Source: Saturnia japonica
Taxonomy: Eukaryota; Arthropoda; Insecta; Lepidoptera; Saturniidae
Length of the DNA: 64,000 bases
NCBI GenBank assembly: GCA_033032175.1
Contig: CM065323.1
Location: forward strand, 7,006,001 to 7,070,000
Direction: 5' to 3'
Below, in pieces: positions 12,546-23,878 of the stretch. The notes below the pieces were generated by a model that ran no database searches, was not told the DNA's origin, and saw only the letters and a list, made by a program, of their open reading frames with translations. How positions within the stretch are numbered: the first letter of the stretch is position 1; the number at the start of each line of letters is the position of its first letter. A program made the position numbers and the translations under genes.

Positions 12546-13479
12546 CTTTTTATTTGTCAACTGTACAAATGTTAAAAATGTACAAATTATTACGTATAGT
12601 AGTAATAACGTTCGATTACTATATCTCGCTATATACTAAACGTTATTTACTTAAGGTATATATTTATATAGATCTCTAGTGGCTTCTACTTTCACCAGTC
12701 ATTTTACTTGTAATACTTAAAACCAGCTCAATACACAATACAAGAGATATGCAGGGACTAATGTTTAATTAACATTTTGATTAGTTTTAAGATTTTTTAA
12801 ACATCAAGACTATAATAAAAAATATACTTCATTCTCAATACGAGTTTATATTCTGCTTGCTTTGACACTTGTACTTACCCGAAATGGCTAGCTATGTATT
12901 CTGGATTGAAGCCAATGTTCGTCATTTTGAAGAAAAAAAATGTGAACCTAAATTAATAATTTAATTCATATCAAAAATATCATTTCTCGGTAAATCCTAT
13001 TAGTCTGACAACTATACGATACGAATATTTCATCAAAATATATTGCTCTTTGTGAGCATTAAAAGAACATGTCTGGAAATATATTAAATAAAAATGTGTA
13101 AACATAAAAAAAGTTAATTTATTATTTTCACTAGTTTACAATAAACACTTTAAACGGAAGTGTTTTATTTTAATAAAAAGTACGATCTCGCAACAACGAA
13201 TACTTATCACGTCATTAAAGAGAAATGCGTTAGGCAAACCACCCCCGGCAGCGGCGTCTAGCACCCAATAGGGCGCAACTCGGCAATAAACAAGACGAAA
13301 TTTAACAATATCACGCTTACGTGCTTAGGAGCTGTTAAATTATGTGGGCAAAATACATCGCGAATGGATGGACGAAGAAAATGTAATCGAAATTTGATGA
13401 TAGAAGAAAATATTATATAGTTTAATCAAGAACTTGCTATAAATTACATACAACACTATATTTCAAATGATATATACAT
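12546..13479. other. Unannotated AT-rich DNA
   Basis: No gene recognised. A small GC-rich patch at 13,235-13,290 (CCACCCCCGGCAGCGGCG) stands out but has no identifiable partner. Confidence 0.4.
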
Positions 13480-13645
13480 ACATCACGCTTTTCTCCCAAC
13501 AGGATAGGCAGAGATCACGTCCATCCACTTGCAGTACATCTTTCGCTTCTTCAACATTCATCAATCTTTTCACGTACGCTCGTCGGTTTAGATTACTCTT
13601 GACCTGACCTTTCTTTAGAACATCCCCGATTTGAAATGATTATCA
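13480..13645 (-). repeat. Interspersed repeat (H), probably a LINE or SINE 3' part
   Basis: Holds CATCACGC, GGATAGGCAGAGATCACG, CTTTCGCTTCTTCAACATTC and ACTCTTGACCTGACC in an order I recognise from abundant lepidopteran repeats. Only one copy in the window, so the assignment rests on recall. Confidence 0.45.
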
Positions 13646-14825
13646 ACAATACTTTAATATAAGTGTACCAATTTACTACTTCATCTTTCTATTTTTTTAA
13701 ATAATAAATGGAGTTGAATTACTTACTACGATTAGTTAATGCCAGGAATTTTCAACACTAGTGATATATATACTCTTATGAGTTTATTTATCTACAAATA
13801 TGCATTATCAACCAGTGAAATCCTGGACCTGGACTATCGATAACATACCGACTGATCCCTACATCCCCTCTGACCACCACATTCCTACTAACCTATCATT
13901 GCTTGGTTTGTGTAAAAATTATCGAATTTTATTTTAATGTAGCTGTATCGAAAATAAAGCCAAGAATTACCTTGATTCGGGTTTCTGTTATTATATATTA
14001 TTATGTATAGGATATTCCATTGAACAATACTTTTTCATTTAAAATTCTAAATGCGTACCTGTTTAGAAATATAGCTAAATTTATATAACCGCGAACACAA
14101 TTCGCCTTTGCAGGGCCTTGTCGCTTTGTCCAAATTTTAATTGAGGGACCCCTGTCTTTAACACCGTTGGACTAAAAATTTATTGCATGTATTGTGGATT
14201 TTGTATTATATAGTATTGTATTGTATATTAAAACTAGTAATTTTTATATCACGAGTTTTTGTAAGATTCGTAAGTAACAAATAAATTTTATATTCACGTT
14301 AGAATTAATTTCATTAATTGAAATTTTGCCAAAGGTGTAGTAACTAAGTTAACAAAAAACAACCCCTAATTAAAGTAACCATATTAATGACGGAGGTCAC
14401 GGCACAAAGAGGAATTGTCATATATTTTATATAAAAGCAAATAACCGTAATCATATCAGAATAGAAAACTCGAATACTAATATATAAGCTGTTACTGCCT
14501 TATGTCACGACAACTAACCGTTTAAACCCCAAAGGATTGGTATAAAGTTAAAAAGCATACTAAAGTTAATGGACTATTTAATTCCATATCCGGAATTGAA
14601 TACCAGGAAGTATATATTAAAATATACCGTATATATACGCAAAGCGTTGCTATGTCTTAAATTCTGTTCAAGGTTTTGCATGTAATGATAAAAACTGCTT
14701 CATTGTTTACTAACCTAATTATAATAAAACATATTATGTACCAATTGAATAAGTTTTTAGGCAATCAAATGAAATAGATACGTCACAAGGAATAAACATA
14801 AAAATAGAATTAATTAATTAGAAAA
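13646..14825. other. Unannotated AT-rich DNA
   Basis: No gene, RNA or repeat supported. Confidence 0.5.
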
Positions 14826-14941
14826 ACTAGCTACCCCGTGTGAATATTTCGCACGCTATAGGATTTAAGCAATCTAACAGCTGTCATGATAGTTAAACAG
14901 ATTGCGATAATAGATGGCGCTTCTTACATGTTATTTGAATA
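14826..14941 (+). repeat. Family Y repeat, copy 1, interrupted by the mariner
   Basis: Begins ACTAGCTACCCCGTG, followed by a hairpin-forming GTGTGAATATTTCGCAC, then AATCTAACAGCTGTCATGA and AGATGGCGC. Other copies are at 23,879, 24,876 (inverted) and 38,330. The AT-rich sequence right after the downstream mariner boundary (16,249 onward) resembles what follows this block in the other copies, so the DD41D mariner probably landed inside it. Confidence 0.65.
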
Positions 14942-14943
14942 TA

Positions 14944-16246
14944 CAAGGTGTCCAGAAAGGGTATCGGGTATTTGTAAGTTTAATGAAACAAAAATTATTT
15001 GTATGCAATAAAAAAGTTTATTGTTTATTATTAGCATATGAATTGGAGAATTATTTGGAACAGATGATGTTATCCAAATGATGACCGTTACGTTGCTGGC
15101 ACTCTTCTAAACGGAAACGAAGATTGGCGATAACACGTTGACACATAGCTATCGATATTGCTGCCATTTCTGACCTGATGTTTTGCTTTAACTGGGTTAG
15201 ATTCGTCGGATTGTTTTGATAAACCTTACTTTTAAGGTATCCCCATGCAAAATAGTCAAGTGGGCTAAGGTCGGGGCTTCTGGGAGGCCAGTTGATGTTA
15301 CCCCTTCGCGAAATGATTTTATTAGGGAATAATTCGTTAACAACTTCCATTGAGTCATTTGAGGTATGGCAAGTGGCCCCATCTTGCTGGAACCACGTTC
15401 TTGAGTTGAAACCTGCAAACTCCTGCAACTCTGGGACCAAAAAATTTCGCAACATATCGCAATAACGGTCACTATTTACATTAATTGCTCGGTCTCGTTG
15501 ATCTTCATGAAAATAAGGACCAATTATGCCTTTAGCAGACATCGCGGCCCAAACAACGACCTTTGGGCTATGCAGGAGTCGTTCATGCTTTCGTCTCGGA
15601 TTCTCCACTGCCCAGTACCGACAATTCTGCTTATTAACATGACCATTCAGGTGAAAATTTGCTTCGTCACTGAACAGTATGTTGTTAAAGTTGTTAAATC
15701 GCTGAAGCATTTCGTTCGCAAAATTCAGTCGATTAGCATAGTCCGTATCCTTCAATTCTTGAACCAATTGAATTTTATAGGCTTTTAGATGTAAGTCTTT
15801 CTTTAAAATCGAATGTAAAGACGATTTTTTGATGTTCAACGCTTGGCTTCGCTTTCGGATGGATAAAGACGGATTTTGACGAACCGACGCCTCAACTTCT
15901 TCAATTATTTCTTCATCGCGAACTGAACGAGGACGACCAGAGTTTTGAATTTTAACTGTCGCACCTGTATTCTCGAACATCCTGATCCATTTCCTAATGC
16001 TATCGTCACTTGGCGCGTGGCGTGTACGATATTCCGCACGATAGAGACGTTGAGCAGTCACTATTGAATCACCATTACGATAATACGCTCGTACGCAAAA
16101 TGCGCGATGCGTCCCCGAGTACTGTTCCATCGTGACTAAAACTCCACAAAATGACGGACGCCACGAACCTCTCCCCGCACCCCTTAGACGCCCCGTTTCG
16201 AATATGGCGCGAAAACAAATACCCGATACCCTTTCTGCACACCTTG
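14944..16246 (-). mobile_element. Full-length DD41D mariner-like element
   Basis: A 1,303-bp element bounded by 32-bp inverted repeats at 14944-14975 and 16215-16246 (both outer ends read CAAGGTGT inward), matching at 31 of 32 positions. TA lies on each side (14942-14943 and 16247-16248). It contains one uninterrupted transposase gene on the minus strand, with an 84-bp leader between the TIR and the ATG and an AATAAA motif just after the stop. All parts needed for autonomous transposition appear present. Confidence 0.95.
15051..16130 (-). CDS. DD41D mariner-family transposase, intact
   Basis: A 359-residue protein with no stops or frameshifts, starting at the first ATG inside the element. 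Residues 1-115 form the DNA-binding part: a paired-like helix-turn-helix (IRKWIRMFENTGATVK), a GRPR linker at 65-68 and a second helical repeat. The DDE catalytic domain follows, with Asp155 in LFSDEANF, Asp250 in WFQQDGATCH and Asp292 in SPDLSPLDYFAW. By my count 41 residues separate the last two, the DD41D spacing reported for the basal rosa-type branch of mariners. It should cut at the TIRs and integrate at TA. The intact frame and nearly identical TIRs suggest recent insertion. Its genome neighbours are unrelated repeats. Confidence 0.93.
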   Translation of the reverse strand: MEQYSGTHRAFCVRAYYRNGDSIVTAQRLYRAEYRTRHAPSDDSIRKWIRMFENTGATVKIQNSGRPRSVRDEEIIEEVEASVRQNPSLSIRKRSQALNIKKSSLHSILKKDLHLKAYKIQLVQELKDTDYANRLNFANEMLQRFNNFNNILFSDEANFHLNGHVNKQNCRYWAVENPRRKHERLLHSPKVVVWAAMSAKGIIGPYFHEDQRDRAINVNSDRYCDMLRNFLVPELQEFAGFNSRTWFQQDGATCHTSNDSMEVVNELFPNKIISRRGNINWPPRSPDLSPLDYFAWGYLKSKVYQNNPTNLTQLKQNIRSEMAAISIAMCQRVIANLRFRLEECQQRNGHHLDNIICSK

Positions 16247-16248
16247 TA

Positions 16249-17164
16249 TAATATTTTAATTATTATTTTATTTATTAATTTTCATGTAGAATTAAGGGAG
16301 ATATAGCGTTACCACAAAAATAAATTTGTGAAAACACAAAGCACGATAAATTAAAGGTTCAACAATCTTTAGATAAAATTCTACATAATCAAGGGTTCTA
16401 GACATTCGAAGAAAAAGAATTACGTATTAACATAGAAGCTGTGAACGAAGGATTCCACTGTGATAATACCATTGCTACACATTTTTCCGCCGTAAAGCCA
16501 GTTATTGCACTGCTGTATTGCGGTTTGAACGATGTAGTTGGATAAACGCTTACACACGTGAGTGTCGTTCCAATCTGTTACTATATTTTGTTGTTTACCT
16601 GTTGAGAGAAAATTATTGAATACTTTGATTCAAATTTCTGTATTTATATGGAATATAATATAATACTGTCTAGCTTTTCTTACTAAACCAAATACATAAA
16701 CAACAACAACTTACCTACATGATAAAACCAACGTAATGTTAAAATTATACTTAAAAAATAAGGATTTAAATAAAACCTCAGTGTCAATACAGAGATTTCG
16801 CCCGTTGAATAAATAAACTGCTTTCTAAAATTATCGACATCAATCTTTATTAATGAAAGACTACTTCAAACTCAATAATGTTTAATACTTTTTGATCCCG
16901 AGAAGTTTTTAGGGTGAAACCCGTTACTTAGCTTCTTATTCTACGCGACGCTGATTGTAATTTATCACCTTGGGGACCTTTGGCAATTATAATAACATCA
17001 AAAGTAATAAATGTCAGAAGTTTGTAACTTAACAACCATCAAACGGGTTACTTTCGTGTTACCTGTACTAGAGTTAAATGTATTGTAACATTTTTGTTAT
17101 ACCACGCGATTACACAAGAAATAAATTTAAGATTAAAAAATAAAGATTTAGAACATATTAATTA
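16249..17164. other. Tail of family Y, then unannotated DNA
   Basis: The first 40 or so bases probably continue family Y copy 1. The rest is AT-rich with no recognised gene. Confidence 0.4.
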
Positions 17165-17660
17165 CTAGCTGTGCCCGTGGCTTCGCTCACATGGGCCACA
17201 GAATGCCCGCGCGAATCTTGCTACCCCGCTCCCGGCTATTTTAAAGACAAAAATGCTTATAGCAGGTGTTCCTTAGAAGATAGATGTATACTCTCAGGGA
17301 CTTTTTAATGTCTATAATTTACACAATTATTACAAAATTTAAAGTACATTAATTTGCTATATCTCTTATGGTTTACTCAGCATAAGCCATTTAAGCGCCT
17401 GAATTGATTCACCATGACGTTTTTTTTATTTGTGCAGAACCCTAATTATTTTACTAAAATAAAAGTAGCCTAAGTTACTCCCTATATCATCAGCTATCTA
17501 TCAGTGAAAGTCCCGTAAAAATCGGTTCAACCATTTCGAAGATTACCCGGAACAAACAGACAGACAGACAGACAAAAATTTAAAAAATGGGTTTTTTGTT
17601 ATAGGTATTGTATAAACTATCATATGCATTTAGTAAAAAACTGTTATTTTGACAATACAA
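17165..17660 (-). mobile_element. Non-autonomous Helitron-like element, copy A
   Basis: Reads on the minus strand to a 3' terminus CACAGCTAG followed by T (17164), just after a short hairpin CGTGGCTTCGCTCACG-like sequence (17177-17193 region). A 3' hairpin followed by CTAG|T is the Helitron 3'-end signature. The body matches copies B (18,152) and C (37,374): AGTAGCCTAAGTTACTCCC, GAAAGTCCCG, GGTTCAACCATTTCGAAGAT. The TCTATAC 5' end is missing. A (CAGA)n tract lies at 17557-17575. Confidence 0.7.
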
Positions 17661-17875
17661 ACCTATTTTTTTTTTAAATGAATATTTCTTTGTTCCCTAA
17701 ACGTTCCTAAACCATTTATCCGAATGCGATGAAATTTTGGTGAGTTTTGTGCGCATGCCCACGATGATATTAGTGTATTCAGTGTATTAGTGCCACATTT
17801 TATTAAAGAGTGCGCACGACTAGTTTCATTTTGAAGACAACAGGAACGAAGTCTCGGGCAAAAGTTTTTTTTAAT
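17661..17875 (-). repeat. Repeat X, adjoining Helitron copy A
   Basis: On the minus strand this reads TTTTGCCCGAGACTTCGTTC ... GCGCACAAAACTCACC ... TTTCATCGCATTCGG, related to 37,195-37,370. In both places X lies directly 5' of a Helitron-like body in the same relative orientation, so X may be part of a longer composite element. Confidence 0.55.
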
Positions 17876-18151
17876 AATAAAGAATAAAACGCGAAAGTGA
17901 GTTTGATCTTTTTTCTTATATCTTCACGACTTAACAATATAAACTGTTTTGATTGTCAACCTGAAGTCTGAAAAGGGACAAATAATTTTGATGAAGTAAA
18001 TGTTGAACCTATTGATTGATACCAGTGAGTTGTATAATTTCACTCAAAAAATGTCTGGTGTAAAATCTTATCAGTGTACTATACCTACAAAAAATTTTGT
18101 TCACTGTACGATTGTAAAAAATAACTATAAAATGTTTAGTCTAATAATCTA

Positions 18152-18627
18152 TCTATACAATTAATAAAATGTAAGTGTCTGTTTGTAATTTAAAAATAAC
18201 AGCTTCTTACTAAATGCATACGAAACACACGTACGGCACTTAACAAAACACTAATTTGTTAAAATTTTGTCTGTTTGTTCAGGGTAATCTCCGAAACGGT
18301 TGGACCGATTTGGGCGGGCTTTCACTGGCAGATAACCGATGTAATAGGAGTAATTTAGGCTACTTTTATTTTAGAAAAAGAATTAGGGTACCGCGCAAAT
18401 AAAAAAAAACTGGTCATAGTGAATTAATTTGGTCGCTTAAATAGCTTACGGTAAGTAAACCATAAGAGAGATATTTGAAATTAATGTATTACTTAATTTT
18501 AGATATTAAATACCTACAAATAGTCACGGAGTGCATATGTCTATCTTCTAACGATCATACAAAATAAGCATTTTTACCGGGAGCGGGGGTAGCATGATTG
18601 ACGCGTGTGCAAAGCGGACACATCTAG
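18152..18627 (+). mobile_element. Non-autonomous Helitron-like element, copy B
   Basis: Begins TCTATACAATTAATAAAATG right after an A and ends CATCTAG followed by T. Helitrons begin TC, end CTRR and insert between A and T, all satisfied here. The body contains CGAAACGGTTGGACCGATTT and AGGCTACTTTTATTTTAGAA, shared with copies A and C. No coding sequence. The termini recall the Lep1-type Helitrons of Lepidoptera. Confidence 0.8.
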
Positions 18628-19262
18628 TGTATAATATTTAAATATCTTAATTTTTAAAAACACGACAGTAAATGCGTGTGGCCAAAACAAAAATGTAATC
18701 CTTCCTCATAGCTTTTTCTAACCCACGGGAAACCGTCACTGATAAAAATGGAAATATACGAGTGTTTCGGGCAAACCTAGAACCACGATTAACGTCAAAG
18801 CGGACGTGCTTAGCCGTTCCATCACGTCGGAGATGGTTGATAAAACATGGTGAACGGCGCAGTATTTAAATCATGCTCCGTAAACGGACTTCCCTTTCCA
18901 CGGCCAAAATATCTTGAATCCAGCCAACGGCGCTTTTTATTACGAATAGGTTTTTATTGTATGTTAAAATTGTGGTTCCAGTTTTTAAAATGGTTCAGTT
19001 AAGCTGGTTCTTCTGTGAATTCTACGTTTACAGAGTTCATTAATTACTCTTTAAATTTAAAAATATCTCCTCGATTTTTGTGTTATAGGAAATCTCATAC
19101 TATATTGGCAAGACGTTCGGTAGCATTTTTTCTTCTTACAAATTATCACACTTTTGATTACCGTAATATAAATTATTCTTGTTTAATTATGAAAATTATA
19201 TGCCATATCTTAACCAAAATTATATGAAAATGTGTATCATTGGTTCTTGTTATACAACAAAG
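18628..19262. other. Unannotated DNA
   Basis: Moderately AT-rich. A 70-codon frame at 19,015-19,227 has no recognisable features. No RNA gene seen. Confidence 0.4.
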
Positions 19263-19480
19263 GTGGCAAATAAGCATACGGCTCTTCTAATGGTAAGCGG
19301 CTACCGTAGTCTATGGACGCTTGTACCATAGGTTGCCAACCTTAAACTCCCCCTATCCCAAAGAGCTCTGGAAATCCTATTCACCGCAGGAACACAACAC
19401 AAGGTTATTTGGCTGCGATTTTCTGTATAGTGGAGGTATTCCACCATTGAGATTGCCCCAAATAGCAAGAAACTTCCAAG
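19263..19480 (+). repeat. Interspersed repeat (G), copy 1
   Basis: Contains AAATAAGCATACGGCTC, ATGGTAAGCGGCTACCGTAG and AGGAACACAACACAAGGTTA, typical of a very abundant lepidopteran repeat. The inverted partner is at about 53,080-53,245. The overlapping short frames on both strands are fortuitous. Confidence 0.65.
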
Positions 19481-20276
19481 GAAATTTCTCTGGTCTCTTC
19501 CTCTCTGTGCCGTAAAGCTAGAGGTAGAAGATATGTGAGGGTTATTCCTCGAGTATTTTAAATGTTTATAACTCGATACTATCCTCAATTGAATGATCAA
19601 TAATTCGAAACTTTCAAAATATTCAAATGAAAGAAAACTATATTATTCACAAAAATATCATTTTATTTTATTAGTAAAAAGCAGACAAATACTTTGATTA
19701 TTTTATACGTACATAGGTAATTACATTTTGTATTCTTTTATATTAGTTACCTATTTTCTCAGTGTCATTCCCATCGTAGCATAACTGCAATATATACATA
19801 AATAATGTTTAACTATTTAATAATAAGATGCAATCGATTTGAATAGAGTAACCTTCTCATCAATGGAGCATTTTCTTATTAATTTTATTACACATTCAAA
19901 CGTCTAGTCTCTTCAAACCAAAGGCACCTATTAAGTCCTGCCTGGTTAACTGTAACCGTATACACTCTATCAGAACATGATAAACGTCATCGACTCTCTG
20001 ACATACGTCACATAGAGGTATAGAGACTTCAACTCATCTTTGCTCGCGGCCCTATGAATGTGTGAGCTTAGTACTAGTAAACATGCAGTTTTTATTTGTG
20101 TGACAGTGACGCGGCAATCGCCTTGCAATTAACGCGTGATTTTACCGCTTTCTTCTACGGGTACAGTCGGTAATAATAATGTCAAATTCGTCACGGAGAA
20201 AATGTTACACCTAACCAGCTTCCAGCTATATAGCTTCTCAAATCGCTTTATTTTCATGATTGCTGCTTCTTAAGTT
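19481..20276. other. AT-rich DNA with one short repeat block
   Basis: Mostly unannotated. At 20,020-20,080 the phrases TTCAACTCATCTTTG and CGCGGCCCTATG recur at 63,335-63,390, marking a low-copy or old repeat of unknown class. Confidence 0.4.
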
Positions 20277-20401
20277 ATATATCCTTTATAAGTCTTTCTC
20301 AATAAATAGGCTATAAAATGCAAAAATCTAACTGGTAGTTCCAGAGATTAGCTCATTCAAACAAATAAACAATCTCTTGACCTTTATAATATTAGTATAG
20401 A
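20277..20401 (-). repeat. Helitron-like 5' end fragment
   Basis: On the minus strand it starts TCTATACTAATATTATAAAG, the archetypal 5' terminus of Lep1-like lepidopteran Helitrons. Upstream phrases CTCAATAAATAGGCTATA and TGGTAGTTCCAGAG are shared with 55,420-55,538. The 3' end with hairpin and CTAG is not found, so this is a truncated copy. Confidence 0.6.
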
Positions 20402-20927
20402 TTACTTTAGAATAGTAAATAAAATTCTGAATAGTTTAGTATTTTCTACAATCAATAAACAAACCAATTCCTAGAAGCAGATAAGGCGCCCGCCGTCGTA
20501 CGACGATCCTCGAAACGCACACATTTTTACAAGAAATCCTTTCGTTCCAAGTATCACAAACAAACAACTCTGGAACTTTCCACCCTTCGTTTTAAACGGG
20601 TACATAAGCGAGCCATCGTTGTAAACATATATACAGTTCTACTAATATGAACAGCAAAGCGTTGCCTAGAAACGAAAATCGAAAGAATGTACGAATGAAG
20701 AAGAGGACTTTACAAAGGACCCTGTAATGAGTGTGCTAAATGTGCATTTCTTTTAATTTGTTTTCTCTTTTAAAGGGACACACGAAGGACTTGTGAAAAG
20801 ATGTTTTTGTCTATTTCTTTTCTTTTCACTTCATCTGTGGATAAATAATTTTTTTAACCGCTGTACACTACAGTTTTCCCATATAGCTTTTCGAATTCGC
20901 ATAAATTTGCATTTTATTTTGTAACAA

Positions 20928-21186
20928 AACTGCCTCATTAGCCTAGTGGTCGTAAGCACGACTGCTATGATCGAAGTCCTGGATTCGATTCCCAGGTCGA
21001 GCAAAGTGTTATTGGGTTTTCTATGAAATTCTCAGTAGCAGCTCGGAGTTTGGGTTTGTGCCCGATTAATGGCAATAGGCTCGCCCCCTATTACATGGGA
21101 CCTAAAAACATACAGCGCGAACTATGGGTGTACATTAGTACACCTCTGCCTAACCCTTCGGGGATACAGGCGTGATGGTATGTATG
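20928..21186 (+). repeat. tRNA-derived SINE (family A), full-length
   Basis: The head carries pol III promoter boxes: A box in TAGTGGTCGTAAGC and B box GATTCGATTCCC about 40 bp later, as in a tRNA gene. A unique body with GCAGCTCGGAGTTTGG and TACACCTCTGCCTAACCC follows, then a short GTAT-type tail. The 13-mer TATTTTGTAACAA flanks it on both sides (20915-20927 and 21187-21199), a clear target duplication, so this copy moved by LINE machinery and is fairly young. It is not a functional tRNA gene. Confidence 0.9.
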
Positions 21187-21199
21187 TATTTTGTAACAA

Positions 21200-21839
21200 T
21201 TAAAATTATTATATACGCAATCTCATCATATTATACGAATATTCGGAAATATTTTCAACTTTTAAAATAATATCGACTTCAGGTTCTTGTGCCAATTGTT
21301 TTATAACTAATTATTATGTATCCAATATGTACAACAAATATGTCGAGAATTAAGTAAAGTTTATCTCTAAAAGTTTTTATTCCAGAATTTAAACCATATC
21401 ACAGATAATTTTGTATATTTACTAACTCCACAATATATTGATTATAGTATAGTATCATTTATTATTACTGATTAGCTAATGTTTTGCGTATCGCCCTTTT
21501 GCTGATAAATTAAGGTCATGTATGAAACCACCTCTAATTCTGTTCACTAATTCTCGTAAGAAATGTGGAACTCGTGATTAATCTGTGTTTTTTTGTATAA
21601 ACCCTGTACCTACATTATGATCAACATTAACCCATATCAGTCTGCGACTAAGGCGCAGGCCTCTCGAAAGATATTATTCCCTATTTTAGGATTTATGTAC
21701 ATATTTAGTAATTTCCAGCCATCAGCTACTTAACGCAATTCATTCTACATGTTCCCTAAAAGACTTGCCTAATATGTTCGATACTCGAGGACTCTAATGC
21801 TTTACTGGTTATTGATTATCTTCTGATAAAACATGATAA
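21200..21839. other. Unannotated AT-rich DNA
   Basis: Nothing recognised. Confidence 0.5.
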
Positions 21840-22056
21840 TATGCTCAGTGGTAGCATGTACAGACACCGCGTCTATAGACGTGGACTAGAATCCCTACAA
21901 CGAAGGGTTTCCGTGAAGGATTATCATGATAAAACCATGACATGGTGATAGCCTGATAGGGCATTTACTAATGTCTCTTTGGTTACCTAACACTCTCAAG
22001 TTAAAAATCGGTCTCCAAGTAAGCTTCACTTGAGAACCAGTTCCGAGCAGTTCCGA
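21840..22056 (+). repeat. tRNA-derived SINE (family B), degraded copy
   Basis: Head with GCTCAGTGGTAGC (A-box-like) and the ACCGCGTCTATAGACGTGG and AGAATCCCTAC blocks where other members have a B box TTCGAATCC. The tail includes CACTTGAGAACCAGTTCC. Related copies: 36,040, 39,411, 61,011 and 62,421. The start is imprecise. Confidence 0.6.
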
Positions 22057-23159
22057 GATTGCGGGGAAACTGTAAACCAAAAAAGATTTAAAAAAACTTA
22101 ATGGTCAAATTGAACAAACTTAATAATTTCGTAATTGTTCAACCGAATATCCGTAGAAGTTTCTAACGTTCAAAAAGCGATAATTCAAAGTTACGCTCGA
22201 TATAAGTTTTTCAATTCGGTAGCGATAGATCGTGAAGATAGCGTCCGGTAGAGGCTCCGTGAGAACTCATCCGGTATATTATCGAATTTTATCGATTTAA
22301 GATAACTTACAGAGGCGTACTATGGGAAGAATGTTGTTGTGGTCTCGATTTGGTTTTCATTTCTCGTTTGATGAGTTTAATATTATCTAGGACCGACCGG
22401 TTACCGGTATAATTTTGTTGTCAAACTGTTAAAGGATGTGTGACAATGTAGAAACTCTATATGAATGATTAACGCTTGTTTAAGGGCTAATCAGTTGGAA
22501 ATTCTATTTAAAAAAAAAATTGTAATGTTATACCAAACATAGCTTTAATGATAAATTTGAATCCAATTTTTCTTGACCACAAAATTAAAATAGAAGAATA
22601 ATTTGTAAAAAAACCTTAGATATGAAAGCCATATTTTCGGGTAAGTTAAGAGCAAGAGCTATACGGTTCATATTAAACTTAATACGCTTCTGCCTAAATT
22701 CCTATATGTAATCGAATTCGATGGATATAAATTATTAAGTTGGGCCGTTTTCTGCGTCATTTACGATCACTTCTCTCTCGTTTTGGAATCGAATTTTAAT
22801 CTGTGTTTGTGTATTAGGGTTGCCACTAACACCTACTTACTTGTAAACAATTTTATGATTAAAAATATTCAATTGATTTATCTTTACTATCATTACTCTA
22901 ACGCATAACTTCAAATAACTGTTTAAAGCTAAACTAGTGACGCACGTATCATTGTTTGATTTCTACAAAACGTTTATTAGCAATGAGGAATCTATTAATT
23001 CCTTTACCTAATATTCGAAATTTTGTAAGCATATATTATAATATGCTATAATAAATATAATATAGATACAAATACCGTCAACTAGATACGGTTTCTTACA
23101 AACAATATCTTGAATACTGTAAATAAACTTTTTTTAATTTATTAAATCTACGTCTTAAG
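22057..23159. other. Unannotated DNA
   Basis: AT-rich with a slightly GC-richer part at about 22,150-22,420 and no coding or repeat identity. Confidence 0.4.
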
Positions 23160-23650
23160 TCTTGTCTACACGTCAACAGATGCATCTGCAGACGTTATAT
23201 TCGGATGCGTCCGCCGACGTATAGAGGGGGTAATTTGCGCGAGTGTTGTATGTATTTAACGTCCGCAGATGCTACGCCTCGAATCCGATTGATGTCGGTT
23301 TTTGTGGCACCGATCAAAGGGGTTCAGCGCAAACGTCCGACGTCTGTCCACACGTGTAACGACGCATCGGTTTAATCGGAGTTGCGATTGAGAGTGCACG
23401 CGTGCTTTTTGCGGTTTAATTCTTCTACTGCGATGCACACTCAAGCAGTAGTAGTTAAAAGTACTAAATAAATAAATAGATGCACAGGTACGGTCTCAAT
23501 ATTCATTTTTTTAAACGTTACGTGCGAGTTGCTTCTGTCGAGAATGAACATAGACAGATCGACCTATAGACGTGTGGACGGCTCGTGGTGATCCATTTGC
23601 TGATGTATCTGTCAGCATCCGCGGACGCATCTGTAGACGCGTATAGGAGA
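23160..23650. repeat. GC-rich repeat with recurring inverted motifs, possible DNA transposon derivative
   Basis: A compositional island. The decamer GTCYACACGT occurs at 23164-23173 and 23346-23355 in direct and at 23570-23579 in inverted orientation, and GATGCRTCYGC-GACG motifs appear near both edges in opposite orientations. This arrangement suggests a MITE-like element with complex subterminal repeats. No clean terminal repeats or target duplications could be fixed, and the two short minus-strand frames inside are not convincing. Confidence 0.4.
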
Positions 23651-23878
23651 TATAACATAACATACGAATGGGTACCGCATACCGCAATCGCGTAAACATA
23701 AAATTCGAAAACCTTTATTCAAATCCGCGTAGTGTGGTACACGCTCCAGTAATGCGATTCTTTCGGTCCACTTCATCGTGGCACCCTTAAAAGCGTTTTC
23801 CGATGTATTTTAACAGATTTGGAAATGTTAAGCCTTGCTACTGAGTGAGATTAATCTTTTAAAACTGTACTGTATTCT

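Noticed and set aside
20494..20505. Perfect palindrome CGTCGTACGACG
   Set aside because: Only 12 bp and isolated. No evidence of function.
20931..21005. Apparent tRNA gene
   Set aside because: A and B boxes are present but the sequence continues into a SINE body flanked by target duplications, and the cloverleaf is not kept.
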